The notes below the pieces were generated by a model. The model did no database searches. It was given only the letters and a program-made list of their open reading frames with translations, and had not been told where the DNA came from. The position numbers and the translations under genes were made by a program. Shown piece by piece: positions 56,520-64,000 of a stretch of 64,000 nucleotides of DNA. Origin of the DNA: Glycomyces fuscus (GTDB lineage Bacteria; Actinomycetota; Actinomycetes; Streptosporangiales; Streptosporangiaceae). Location: positions 1 through 64,000 of the forward strand of contig NYMS01000006.1 in assembly GCA_002529455.1 (NCBI GenBank), in the 5' to 3' direction. Every line of letters starts with the position of its first letter. The stretch's first letter is position 1.

Positions 56520-57896
56520 GTGAGTGAGAGCGGCGGCACCTTCGACCTCGTCGTCCTTGGCGGCGGCAGCGGCGGCTACGCGGCGGCACTGCGCGCCGCG
56601 GAGCTGGACATGAGCGTCGTCCTGATCGAGAAAGACAAGCTCGGCGGCACCTGCCTGCACCGCGGCTGCATCCCCACCAAGGCACTGCTGCACTCGGCCG
56701 AGGTCGCCGACTCCGCCAAGGAGAGCGAGAACTTCGGTGTCAGGGCCACGTTCGAGGGCATCGACATGGCGGCCGTGCACAGCTACAAGGACAAGGTGAT
56801 CGGCGGCCTGTTCAAGGGCCTGACCGGCCTGGTCAAGTCGCGCAAGATCACCGTCGTCGAGGGCGAGGGCAAGCTCACCGGCAAGGACGAGGTCACCGTC
56901 GACGGCGCGGTCTACAAGGGCCGCAACGTCCTCCTGGCCACCGGCTCCCGGCCCAAGACCCTGGGTCTGGACATCGACGGCGAGAAGGTCATGACCAGCG
57001 ACCAGGCCCTCGACCTGGACCGCGTGCCGGAGTCGGTCATCGTCCTGGGCGGCGGTGTGATCGGCGTGGAGTTCGCCAGCGTGTGGCGCTCCTACGGCGC
57101 CGACGTCACCATCGTCGAGGCCCTGCCGCACCTGGTGCCGGTGGAGGAGGAGTCCAGCTCCAAGCTGCTGGAGCGCGCCTTCCGCAAGCGCAAGATCAAG
57201 TACGAGCTGGGCACCCCGTTCGAGTCGGTCAAGACCACCGGCTCCGGCGTGACCGTCACCCTCAAGGGCGGCAAGACCCTGGAGGCCGAGGTCCTGCTGG
57301 TGGCCATCGGCCGCGGGCCGGTCTCGGAGGGCCTGGGCTACGAGGAGCAGGGCATCACCCTGGACCGCGGCTTCGTCCAGGTGGACGAGAACCTGCACAC
57401 CGGCGTGGGCAACATCTACGCGGTGGGCGACCTCATCCCCACCCTCCAGCTCGCCCACGTCGGCTTCGCCGAGGGCATCTTCGTCGCCGAGCACATCGCC
57501 GGGCAGAACCCGCCCGCGATCGACTACGACGGCGTCCCCCGCGTCACCTACTGCGAGCCCGAGGTCGCGTCCGTGGGCCTGACCACCAAGGTCGCCAAGG
57601 AGCGCGGACACGACGTCGTGGAGATGAACTACAACCTCGCGGGCAACGGCAAGAGCCAGATCCTGCAGACGCAGGGTGCGGTGAAGGTCATCGCCGAGAA
57701 GGACGGCCGGGTACTGGGCGTCCACATGGTCGGCAGCCGCGTCGGCGAGCTGATCGCCGAGGGACAGCTGATCTACAACTGGGAGGCGCTGCCCTCCGAG
57801 GTGGCCCAGCTCATCCACCCGCACCCGAGCCAGTCGGAGGCGTTGGGCGAGGCGCACCTCGCGCTGGCGGGCAAGCCGCTGCACGTCCACGACTGA
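56520..57896 (+). CDS. lpdA: dihydrolipoyl dehydrogenase
   Basis: A 458-residue FAD disulfide oxidoreductase (E3) that reoxidises the lipoyl arm of 2-oxoacid dehydrogenases. FAD site LVVLGGGSGGYAAALRAAEL, redox pair GGTCLHRGCIPTKALLHSAE (Cys-x4-Cys), NAD site VIVLGGGVIGVEFASVWRSYG, and the C-terminal His-x4-Glu in HPHPSQSEALGEAHL. The GTG has an AAGGAG site. sucB follows after a hairpin, so both belong to a 2-oxoglutarate/branched-chain-type dehydrogenase unit. The E1 subunit is not in the window. Confidence 0.96.
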   Translation: MSESGGTFDLVVLGGGSGGYAAALRAAELDMSVVLIEKDKLGGTCLHRGCIPTKALLHSAEVADSAKESENFGVRATFEGIDMAAVHSYKDKVIGGLFKGLTGLVKSRKITVVEGEGKLTGKDEVTVDGAVYKGRNVLLATGSRPKTLGLDIDGEKVMTSDQALDLDRVPESVIVLGGGVIGVEFASVWRSYGADVTIVEALPHLVPVEEESSSKLLERAFRKRKIKYELGTPFESVKTTGSGVTVTLKGGKTLEAEVLLVAIGRGPVSEGLGYEEQGITLDRGFVQVDENLHTGVGNIYAVGDLIPTLQLAHVGFAEGIFVAEHIAGQNPPAIDYDGVPRVTYCEPEVASVGLTTKVAKERGHDVVEMNYNLAGNGKSQILQTQGAVKVIAEKDGRVLGVHMVGSRVGELIAEGQLIYNWEALPSEVAQLIHPHPSQSEALGEAHLALAGKPLHVHD

Positions 57897-57906
57897 CCGC
57901 ACCACC

Positions 57907-57933
57907 GGGGGCGGGCCGCCAGGGCCCGCCCCC
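57907..57933 (+). terminator. intercistronic hairpin between lpdA and sucB
   Basis: GGGGGCGGGCC and GGCCCGCCCCC form a perfect 11-bp stem with a 5-base loop, 10 bases after lpdA. It may attenuate transcription or stabilise lpdA mRNA instead of fully separating the genes. Confidence 0.6.
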
Positions 57934-57998
57934 GCACACATCCGCGCTGCCCATCAAGGGGTTGGGCAGAGACCGCGCCCAGATCCAACGAGGAACTC

Positions 57999-59813
57999 AT
58001 GCCGACTTCCGTTTCCATGCCCGCCCTGGGTGAGAGCGTCACCGAGGGCACCGTCACGCAGTGGCTGAAGAACGTGGGCGACACCGTCGAGGTAGACGAG
58101 CCGCTCCTTGAGGTCTCCACCGACAAGGTGGACACCGAGATCCCGTCACCGGTCGCGGGCGTACTCACCAAGATCCTCGTCGACGAGGACGAGACCGTGG
58201 AGATCGGCGCGGAGATCGCCATCATCGGCGGTGAGGGCGAGAGCGCCGACGAGGACGGTGCCGCGCCCGCCGCCGAGGAGTCCGCGGAGGAATCCGAGGA
58301 GGAGCCCGCCCCGGAGCCCCAGGCCGCGGAGGAGCCGGAGCCCGAGCCCGAGCCCGCCGAGGAGCCCGCCCCGTCCACCCCGCAGGCCTCGTCCTCCGAC
58401 GACGGCCCGACCACGTCGGTGACCATGCCGGCCCTGGGTGAGAGCGTCACCGAGGGCACCGTCACGCAGTGGCTCAAGAGCGTCGGCGACACCGTCGAGG
58501 TAGACGAGGCGCTCCTCGAGGTCTCCACCGACAAGGTGGACACCGAGATCCCGTCACCGGTCGCGGGCGTACTCACCAAGATCCTCGTCGACGAGGACGA
58601 GACCGTGGAGATCGGCGCGGAGATCGCCGTCATCGGCGGCACCGGTGACGAGCCCCCGGTGGCCTCCGAGGGCGCCGCCCCGTCCGAGGCCGAGCCCGAG
58701 GCCAAGCCCAAGCCCAAGGCCGAGCCCGAGGCCGAGGAGAAGCCCGCCGAGCCCGAGCCCGAGCCCGAGGCCGAGAAGCCCGCCGAGCCCGAGCCCGCCC
58801 CCGCGCCGAAGGCCGAGCCCGCCGCGGGCAGGGACCAGGACGACGAGGGCCCGTCCGTGGACATCGGCACCCTCAGCGGCACCGGCCGCGCCTCGGGAAC
58901 CGACTCCGGCTCCGAGGCGTACGTGACCCCGCTGGTGCGCAAGCTCGCCTCCGAGCACGGCGTGGACCTCAGCCGCGTCAAGGGCACCGGTGTGGGCGGC
59001 CGCGTCCGCAAGCAGGACGTGCTCAAGGCCGCCGAGGAGCAGAAGGCCGACGCCGCGCGCGCCGCCGCCCCGGCCCCGTCCTCGGCCCCGAGCAAGGAGG
59101 CCACCGACACCTCCCTGCGCGGCCGCACCGAGAAGCTCACCCGCCTGCGCCTGTCCATCGCGGACCGGATGGTGGAGTCGCTGCACGTCTCGGCCACGAC
59201 CACGCAGGTCATCGAGGTGGACGTCACCAAGATCGCCCGCCTGCGCGAGCGCGAGGACGTGCGGCTGGACTTCTTCCCGTTCTTCGCGCTGGCCGCGGTG
59301 GAGGCCCTGCGCTCCCACCCCAAGCTCAACGCGGTGGTCGACAGCGACAAGCAGGAGGTGACCTACCACGACGTGGAGAACCTCGGCGTCTCGGTGGACA
59401 CCGAGCGCGGTCTGCTGGCCCCCGTGGTCAAGGACGCGGGCAAGCTGGGCCTGGGTGAGCTTGCGCACAAGCTCAAGGACCTGACCGAGCGCGCCCACAC
59501 CGGCCAGCTGGGCCCGGACGAGCTGGGCGGCGGCACGTTCACCATCGCCGAGACCGGCTGCACCGGCGCGCTGTTCGGCACGCCGATCATCAACCAGCCG
59601 CAGGTGGCCATCCTGGGCACCGGCGCGGTCGTCAAGCGCCCCGTCGTGGTGGACACCGCCATGGGCGACGAGGTCATCGCGGTCCGCTCGATGGTGTACC
59701 TGTCGCTGGCCCACGACCACCGCCTGATCGACAGCGCCGACGCCGGGCGCTTCCTGCAGAGCGTGAAGGCGCGCCTGGAGGAGGGCGCCTTCGAGGGCGA
59801 CCTGGGCCTGTAG
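57999..59813 (+). CDS. sucB: dihydrolipoamide succinyltransferase (E2) with two lipoyl domains
   Basis: A 604-residue E2 subunit of 2-oxoglutarate dehydrogenase (or a related complex). Two lipoyl domains, about residues 3-78 and 143-218, each carry the lipoylated Lys in [17 protein letters not shown] Glu/Pro/Ala-rich linker follows each. The peripheral-subunit-binding domain is at about 305-345 ([19 protein letters not shown]). The catalytic core from about 370 ends with [20 protein letters not shown] (His and Asp). The ATG has GAGGAAC upstream. The two lipoyl domains are almost identical at DNA level. A strong terminator follows. Confidence 0.95.
   Translation: MPTSVSMPALGESVTEGTVTQWLKNVGDTVEVDEPLLEVSTDKVDTEIPSPVAGVLTKILVDEDETVEIGAEIAIIGGEGESADEDGAAPAAEESAEESEEEPAPEPQAAEEPEPEPEPAEEPAPSTPQASSSDDGPTTSVTMPALGESVTEGTVTQWLKSVGDTVEVDEALLEVSTDKVDTEIPSPVAGVLTKILVDEDETVEIGAEIAVIGGTGDEPPVASEGAAPSEAEPEAKPKPKAEPEAEEKPAEPEPEPEAEKPAEPEPAPAPKAEPAAGRDQDDEGPSVDIGTLSGTGRASGTDSGSEAYVTPLVRKLASEHGVDLSRVKGTGVGGRVRKQDVLKAAEEQKADAARAAAPAPSSAPSKEATDTSLRGRTEKLTRLRLSIADRMVESLHVSATTTQVIEVDVTKIARLREREDVRLDFFPFFALAAVEALRSHPKLNAVVDSDKQEVTYHDVENLGVSVDTERGLLAPVVKDAGKLGLGELAHKLKDLTERAHTGQLGPDELGGGTFTIAETGCTGALFGTPIINQPQVAILGTGAVVKRPVVVDTAMGDEVIAVRSMVYLSLAHDHRLIDSADAGRFLQSVKARLEEGAFEGDLGL
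58012..58640 (+). repeat. nearly identical duplicated lipoyl-domain coding repeats
   Basis: About 215 bases at 58020-58240 and 58430-58645 differ at only a handful of positions. They cover [15 protein letters not shown] through VEIGAEIA of both lipoyl domains, including the third codon positions. This is far more similar than needed for protein conservation and points to recent duplication or gene conversion. Confidence 0.85.
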
Positions 59814-59846
59814 GCCCCGGGGGCCGCAGGCCCGCCCACACCACCC

Positions 59847-59883
59847 GCCGGGCCGGGTGCCGCGCGACGGCACCCGGCCCGGC
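59847..59883 (+). terminator. terminator after sucB
   Basis: GCCGGGCCGGGTGCC and GGCACCCGGCCCGGC form a perfect 15-bp stem with a 7-base loop, followed by TCGTCCTTTATT. Confidence 0.85.
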
Positions 59884-59914
59884 TCGTCCTTTATTCAGGT
59901 ATCTGCTGTCCGAT

Positions 59915-59945
59915 TTGACCTCAAGACCTGTTGAGGTCCTAGCGT
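59915..59945 (+). promoter_or_regulatory. SoxR/MerR-type promoter of the FMN reductase gene
   Basis: The -35 TTGACC (59915-59920) and -10 TAGCGT (59940-59945) are 19 bp apart, the long spacer typical of MerR-family activation. Inside lies CCTCAAGACCTGTTGAGG (59919-59936), an 18-bp inverted repeat that matches the SoxR box pattern CCTCAAGTTAACTTGAGG at both ends. It extends to GACCTCAA/TTGAGGTC. The gene 130 bases downstream is an FMN reductase, a known SoxR target class in Streptomyces. Confidence 0.85.
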
Positions 59946-60075
59946 TGTCCTGTTCCCGAAGAACCGACGGTGCGCCGCGCGGCTCCGGCCACCAGGGCCG
60001 AGCCGGTCCGCGCGTGCCCGCCCGACGTGCCCGCTCCCATGTGGGCCGAGACGGCACAGAGAAGCAAGGACCCAC

Positions 60076-60642
60076 ATGGACAACCTTCGGATCGCGGTCA
60101 TCCTCGGCGGAAACCGCCGGGGCCGCACCGGCCCCGCTGTTTCGCGCTGGTTCGTCGACCGTGCCGGGAAGTACCCGGACCCCTCGGTGGCTTTCGACTT
60201 CCTCGACGTGGAGGACATCAGCCCCCAGGACGGCCACGGCGGACCGATGGCCCCGGAGCCGGCGCACACGGTGGAGGCGGCCGACGGGTACGTCGTGCTG
60301 ACCCCGGAGTACAACCACGGCTACCCGGGAGAGCTCAAGAGCGCCATCGACGCCGCGCGCCGGGAGTGGTTCGGCAAGGCGGTCGGCTTCGTCTCCTACG
60401 GCGGGATGTCCGGCGGCCTGCGGGCGATCGAGCAGCTGAGGTCGGTCTTCTCCGAGCTGCACACCGCCACGATCCGCGACACGGTCAGCCTGCACAACGC
60501 GCAGACGATGTTCGGCCCGGACGGGACCCCGGTGGTGGACATGTCCTCCGCGGAGGCCGCCGTGGAGCGGATGCTGCGCCAGCTGGCGTGGTGGGCGCTG
60601 GCCCTGCGCGAGGCCCGCCAGAAGCGCCCCTACCCCGGCTAA
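60076..60642 (+). CDS. NADPH-dependent FMN/quinone reductase
   Basis: A 188-residue flavodoxin-like reductase. The phosphate-binding loop is ILGGNRRGRTGPAVSRWF (residue 10), and the flavin/dimer segment VVLTPEYNHGYPGELKSAID contains the PEYN motif of the family. GFVSYGGMSGGLRAIEQLRS follows. It should reduce FMN or quinones with NAD(P)H and so guard against redox-cycling compounds. The ATG has GAAGCAAGGACC upstream. Its promoter carries a SoxR-type operator, so induction by redox-active metabolites is likely. Confidence 0.92.
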   Translation: MDNLRIAVILGGNRRGRTGPAVSRWFVDRAGKYPDPSVAFDFLDVEDISPQDGHGGPMAPEPAHTVEAADGYVVLTPEYNHGYPGELKSAIDAARREWFGKAVGFVSYGGMSGGLRAIEQLRSVFSELHTATIRDTVSLHNAQTMFGPDGTPVVDMSSAEAAVERMLRQLAWWALALREARQKRPYPG

Positions 60643-60652
60643 CAGTGCTTGC

Positions 60653-60698
60653 TCCGGGGCTCCGCTCCGCTTCGCCCCCGCGTTCGGGCGCCCGAACC
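60653..60698. repeat. copy 2 of the GC-rich intergenic repeat
   Basis: This segment closely matches 51082-51125, with the shared core including TCCGCT, CGCTTCG and CGGGCGCCCG in the same order and spacing. It lies about ten bases past the FMN-reductase stop. Confidence 0.6.
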
Positions 60699-60778
60699 AA
60701 CCCCGGCGGCCGAGTCGGCGGGACAACGGAACCCGAGAACACCGGGGAACCGGGTCCGCAGTGGCGGCACAAGTGGAC

Positions 60779-60804
60779 GGGGCGGTGCCTCTCGGCACCG
60801 CCCC
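60779..60804 (+). terminator. terminator of the FMN reductase gene
   Basis: GGGGCGGTGCC and GGCACCGCCCC form a perfect 11-bp stem with a TCTC loop, followed by GCCTTTCT with a short T-run. Confidence 0.85.
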
Positions 60805-60833
60805 GCCTTTCTACCCCACCAATCACCATCCCC

Positions 60834-60851
60834 TGATGATCCCCATCATCA
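60834..60851. promoter_or_regulatory. TGATGAT/ATCATCA inverted repeat
   Basis: A perfect 7-bp inverted repeat around CCCC, in an AT-richer patch about 225 bases before the TIGR01777 gene. It may be an operator for that gene; the binding protein is unknown. Confidence 0.35.
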
Positions 60852-61076
60852 AAGGTCTGTGGTCGGGGACGCGGCAGTCAGCCCGACAGCGCGTCGCCCA
60901 CAGTAGCTCCGCACTGACGCGGAGTTCCTGTCCCACGTTCAAAGTAGAAGACCGGGGGCCCTTCGCGCAGCTCTTTCGAGGAAAAAGCCGAAGAAAAACC
61001 TGGCGGGTGTCCTCCGTCGTCCCTTTGGTGTGTCTTCTCGCGCGAGTACCGCCCTCCTGCGGGTAGACCCAGGACC

Positions 61077-62009
61077 ATGCGAGTGGCTATCACGGGGGCG
61101 ACGGGACTCATCGGCAGGGCGCTGGAGGCGTCCCTGCTCGGCGACGGGCACACGGTGGTGCGCATGGTGCGCCACCTGCCGCGGGGGCAGCACCCCCCGG
61201 ACGTGGAGGAGGCGGAGTGGCGCCCCGAGCAGGGGCGGGTGGACACGGTGGCCCTGCACGAGGCCGACGCCGTGGTGCACCTGGCCGGGGCTCCGGTCGG
61301 CCCCGCCCTGTGGACGCGGCACCGGCGCAACCTCATCCGGCGCAGCCGCGTGCGCGGCACCCGCACCCTGTGCCAGGCCCTGGCCGGCATGTCCTCGCCT
61401 CCCCCGCGCCTGCTGAGCGCCTCGGGGATGCACTTCTACGGCGACACCGGCGGGCGGGCCGCCAGCGAGGACTCCCCGCCGGGCACCGGCTTCCTGGCCG
61501 GGGTCTGCCAGGACTGGGAGGAGGCCACCGCCCCGGCCCGCGAGGCGGGCCTGTCGGTGGTGCACCTGCGCACCTCGGTGGTGCTCGACCGCTCGGGCGG
61601 CCTGCTGGGCACGCTGCTGCCGCTGTACCGGGCGGGGCTGGGCGGGCGCCTGGGGTCGGGGCGGCAGTACATGAGCTGGATCGCCATGCGCGACCAGATC
61701 GGGGCCATGCGCTTCCTGCTGGAGCACCCCGAGATCACCGGTCCTGTGAACATGTGCGCGCCCGAGCCGGTGACCAACGCCGAGTTCACCCGGGCGCTGG
61801 GCCGCGTCCTGCGGCGCCCCACCGTCCTGGCGGTCCCGGCGGCGGTGATGCGCGCGGCCCTGGGGGACTTCGCCGAGGAGACCGCGCTGGTCGACCTGAG
61901 GGCCGAGCCCGAACGCCTCACCAAGGCCGGTTATTCCTTCGCGCTGCCCACCGTGGACAGTGCGCTATCCGACATCCTGGCCAGACCCGCACACTCCACC
62001 GGGGCGTAA
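61077..62009 (+). CDS. TIGR01777 family NAD-dependent epimerase-like protein
   Basis: A 310-residue extended-SDR protein. The N-terminal Rossmann motif is VAITGATGLIGRALEASL. The middle has VVHLAGAPVGPALWTRHRR, LLSASGMHFYGDTG and SVVHLRTSVVLDRSGG, and the C-terminal part carries the DUF1731-like RRPTVLAVPAAVMRAALGDF and KAGYSFALP. Members such as E. coli YfcH are uncharacterised; they are thought to act on nucleotide sugars or other small molecules. The ATG lies 7 nt after a TAGACC box. lipB starts 11 bases downstream, so read-through is possible, but lipB seems to have its own promoter. Confidence 0.9.
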   Translation: MRVAITGATGLIGRALEASLLGDGHTVVRMVRHLPRGQHPPDVEEAEWRPEQGRVDTVALHEADAVVHLAGAPVGPALWTRHRRNLIRRSRVRGTRTLCQALAGMSSPPPRLLSASGMHFYGDTGGRAASEDSPPGTGFLAGVCQDWEEATAPAREAGLSVVHLRTSVVLDRSGGLLGTLLPLYRAGLGGRLGSGRQYMSWIAMRDQIGAMRFLLEHPEITGPVNMCAPEPVTNAEFTRALGRVLRRPTVLAVPAAVMRAALGDFAEETALVDLRAEPERLTKAGYSFALPTVDSALSDILARPAHSTGA

Positions 62010-62019
62010 GGTTGGATGT

Positions 62020-62724
62020 GTGAGTGATCTCGTTTACGCATGGCTGGGCGACGCTCCCGTCCCGTTCCACCAGGGCTGGGATCTCCAGAAACGGCTCCAC
62101 GAGCGCCGGGTGGCCGATGAGGTGCCCGACACCGTCCTGTTGCTGGAACACGAGCCCGTGTACACCGCCGGAAAGCGCACCGGGAGGTGGGATCGTCCCA
62201 TCACCGACCCCGGGGCGCCCGTGGTGGACATCGACCGGGGCGGCAAGATCACCTGGCACGGCCCCGGTCAGCTGACGGTGTACCCCATCGTCCGGCTGCC
62301 GGACCCCGTGGACGTGATCGCCTACGTCCGGATGCTGGAGGAGGCCATCATCCGCACCATCGCGGAGTACGGCCTGACCGGCAGGCGGGTGGAGGGGCGC
62401 ACCGGGGTGTGGCTGGACGCCGACCCCGAGCGCGGGCTCGTCGAGCGCAAGGTGGCCGCCATCGGCTGCCGGATCGCCCGCGGGGTCGGGATGCACGGAC
62501 TCGCGTTGAACTGCAACAATGACCTGTCGTGGTACGACCGGATCATCCCGTGCGGGATCACCGACGCCGGGACCACCTCGCTCTCCGCCGAACTGGAGCG
62601 CGACGTGACCGTGGCCGACGTGCGGCCGCGGATGGAACGCCACCTGGCGGACCTCCTCGGCGCGCGGGAGTACGGCCACACCGACGGCGCGGACCTGCTC
62701 TCCGGCGCCACCGCACGTGGATGA
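62020..62724 (+). CDS. lipB: octanoyltransferase LipB
   Basis: A 234-residue enzyme that transfers octanoate from octanoyl-ACP to lipoyl domains such as those of SucB. Motifs are RGGKITWHGPGQLTVYPI (octanoyl-binding loop), KVAAIGCRIARGVGMHGLAL (catalytic Lys in ERKVAAIG) and IIPCGITDAGTTSL (the acyl-enzyme Cys). The GTG at 62020 lies 7 nt after TAAGGT, whose TAA is the stop codon of the preceding gene, so a leaderless message is plausible. lipA follows, 93 bases later. The C-terminal tail is Asp/Gly-rich. Confidence 0.95.
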   Translation: MSDLVYAWLGDAPVPFHQGWDLQKRLHERRVADEVPDTVLLLEHEPVYTAGKRTGRWDRPITDPGAPVVDIDRGGKITWHGPGQLTVYPIVRLPDPVDVIAYVRMLEEAIIRTIAEYGLTGRRVEGRTGVWLDADPERGLVERKVAAIGCRIARGVGMHGLALNCNNDLSWYDRIIPCGITDAGTTSLSAELERDVTVADVRPRMERHLADLLGAREYGHTDGADLLSGATARG

Positions 62725-62817
62725 CACACCACACCATGAGCCAGTCCCCGCGGGGACGCCGAGCCCCCACGAGGGGAAGGGTCCCCGGCACGGGGCACAG
62801 AAGGGAACGGGTTCACG

Positions 62818-63771
62818 TTGACCATCGCTCCTGAGGGCCGCAGGCTGCTGCGCGTGGAGGCGCGCAACAGCGAGACCCCCATCGAGAAGAAGCCGCCGTG
62901 GATCAAGATCAAGGCGCACATGGGGCCCGAGTACACCGAGCTCCACTCCCTGGTCAAGAGCGAGGGCCTGCACACGGTCTGCCAGGAGGCCGGGTGCCCC
63001 AACATCTACGAGTGCTGGGAGGACCGCGAGGCGACCTTCCTCATCGGCGGCGACCAGTGCACGCGGCGCTGCGACTTCTGCAACATCGCCACCGGCAAGC
63101 CCACCGCCCTGGACCGCATGGAGCCGACCAAGGTCGCCAACTCCGTGAAGACCATGGGCCTGCGCTACGCCACCATCACCGGTGTGGCCCGTGACGACCT
63201 GGAGGACGGCGGCGCCTGGCTGTACGCCGAGACCGTCCGCAAGATCCACGAGCTCAACCCGGGCACGGGCGTGGAACTGCTCATCCCCGACTTCAACGCC
63301 GACCCCGACCAGCTGGCCGAGGTGTTCGGCTCGCGTCCGGAGGTGCTGGCGCACAACGTCGAGACGGTGCCGCGGATCTTCAAGCGCATCCGTCCGGGCT
63401 TCCGCTACGAGCGCTCCCTCAAGGTCATCACCGAGGCGCGCGCGGACAACCTGGTCACCAAGTCGAACCTGATCCTGGGCATGGGCGAGACCCGCGAGGA
63501 GATCAGCGAGGCGATGCGCGACCTGCACGAGGCCGGGTGCGACCTGCTGACCATCACCCAGTACCTGCGCCCCTCCAAGCTGCACCACCCGATCGACCGG
63601 TGGGTGAAGCCGGAGGAGTTCGTGGAGCTGGGCCAGGAGGCCGAGGAGATCGGCTTCGCCGGCGTCATGTCGGGTCCGCTGGTGCGCTCCTCCTACCGGG
63701 CGGGCCGCCTGTACAAGCAGGCCCGGGAGAAGCGGGACGCCGAGAACGCCGCCCTGGCGAACAACGCGTAA
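62818..63771 (+). CDS. lipA: lipoyl synthase LipA
   Basis: A 317-residue radical-SAM enzyme that inserts two sulfurs into the octanoyl arm. The auxiliary cluster cysteines are in [18 protein letters not shown], and the SAM cluster is [11 protein letters not shown] (CxxxCxxC). [26 protein letters not shown] and [19 protein letters not shown] follow, and the C-terminal VRSSYRAG Ser caps the auxiliary cluster. The start is a TTG at 62818 with AAGGGAAC upstream, unusual but the best-supported start. A strong hairpin follows. lipA acts after lipB on the SucB lipoyl domains. Confidence 0.96.
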   Translation: MTIAPEGRRLLRVEARNSETPIEKKPPWIKIKAHMGPEYTELHSLVKSEGLHTVCQEAGCPNIYECWEDREATFLIGGDQCTRRCDFCNIATGKPTALDRMEPTKVANSVKTMGLRYATITGVARDDLEDGGAWLYAETVRKIHELNPGTGVELLIPDFNADPDQLAEVFGSRPEVLAHNVETVPRIFKRIRPGFRYERSLKVITEARADNLVTKSNLILGMGETREEISEAMRDLHEAGCDLLTITQYLRPSKLHHPIDRWVKPEEFVELGQEAEEIGFAGVMSGPLVRSSYRAGRLYKQAREKRDAENAALANNA

Positions 63772-63801
63772 CGGATTTTCCGCCCGAGTCGTGACCAACC
63801 T

Positions 63802-63829
63802 GGAACGGTGGCCCGCTGGCCACCGTTCC
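63802..63829 (+). terminator. terminator of lipA
   Basis: GGAACGGTGGCC and GGCCACCGTTCC form a perfect 12-bp stem with a CGCT loop, 30 bases after the lipA stop codon. Confidence 0.85.
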
Positions 63830-63986
63830 TCACTTACGGGCACCCGCACATATCCTGATGAGGACAGGCGCCCGTCGGTGGCGCCGCGAGGCGCCGCACC
63901 CAGGACGACCGCGAAGAGGAGGCAAGGCAGCCCAGGGATTTCCTTCCCCGCCGATCCGCTGTCGGCGTACGCTGCCTGAGAGCACG

Positions 63987-64000
63987 ATGGCGAAAAAGCC
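63987..64000 (+). CDS. start of a gene cut by the window edge, probably DUF4191
   Basis: An ATG followed by GCGAAAAAG (Met-Ala-Lys-Lys) begins near the end of the window, after the lipA terminator and a 150-base spacer. In actinomycetes a DUF4191 membrane protein with a Lys-rich start commonly follows lipA, so this is the likely identity. Only four full codons are visible, and no real evidence of the family can be seen. Confidence 0.35.

Larger units (their letters stand above)
60643..61076. other. 434-bp spacer between the FMN reductase and TIGR01777 genes
   Basis: Contains copy 2 of the intergenic repeat (60653-60698), a terminator (60779-60804), an inverted repeat TGATGAT/ATCATCA (60834-60851), a second CTCCGC/GCGGAG (60907-60924), and a TAGACC box at 61064-61069 before the epimerase start. 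No credible gene. Confidence 0.55.

Overview
The window is 64 kb of very GC-rich, densely packed chromosome from a filamentous or related actinomycete. The PspA-PspAA-HtpX-PspAB set, the DUF3043, DUF3060, DUF1622 and DUF4191 families, the cmk-der and scpAB-rluB blocks, many GTG starts, and the arrangement pyrG / NUDIX / xerD / ParA-like / scpA / scpB / rluB / aroH / tyrA / cmk / der all fit Actinomycetota. My best guess is the Nocardiopsis group; this is inferred from gene content and composition, not from a search.

Layout. 1-969 is an IS5-type insertion sequence with perfect 19-bp ends. 1263-15465 is an accessory-leaning stretch: two alpha/beta hydrolases, an MFS permease, a sodium/solute symporter with a small membrane partner, a universal stress protein divergent from an HTH-flavin-binding fusion, a Tat-exported arabinanase behind a LacI-type operator, tRNA-Pro(GGG), an AraC-type regulator with a DinB-like C-terminus coupled to a RibD-like reductase, a DUF523 protein, and an AbrB-type regulator divergent from a DUF418 membrane protein. 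15532-28483 is a minus-strand housekeeping block for CTP synthesis (pyrG), chromosome organisation (xerD, ParA-like, scpA, scpB), ribosome maturation (rluB, der), aromatic amino acids (aroH, tyrA) and cytidylate kinase. 28876-42590 is mostly minus strand: HMG-CoA lyase, acetyltransferases, uvrB, a SUKH protein, coaE, rpsA, arfB and polA. 42726-49152 holds a thioesterase, an orphan branched-chain-type substrate-binding lipoprotein, glycerate kinase and the Psp envelope-stress genes. 49270-64000 is mostly plus strand: DUF3043, aldo/keto reductase, cobU-cobS, pepA, lpd-sucB, an FMN reductase behind a SoxR-type promoter, a TIGR01777 epimerase, lipB-lipA and the first codons of a probable DUF4191 gene.

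How the parts connect. lpd, sucB, lipB and lipA form a lipoate-centred block: lipB and lipA make and attach the cofactor that sucB carries and lpd reoxidises. scpA, scpB, xerD, the ParA-like ATPase and its small basic partner form a chromosome-maintenance block. pspA, pspAA, htpX and pspAB form a membrane-stress operon.

The most interesting signals are regulatory. The FMN reductase promoter has a MerR/SoxR geometry (18-bp operator in a 19-bp spacer). There is a perfect LacI-type palindrome before the arabinanase, an ACATGT repeat between the AbrB and DUF418 genes, and a palindrome in the stress-protein divergon. At least eight genes appear to start leaderless, with a TAnnnT-like box 6-7 nt before the start codon. 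I did not find a clearly undescribed multi-gene defence or biosynthetic system. The nearest candidates are the ParA-like/ribbon-helix-helix overlap pair, the CobU fused to a decayed metallo-beta-lactamase domain, and the roughly 470-residue Arg/Gly/Asp repeat tail on RluB.
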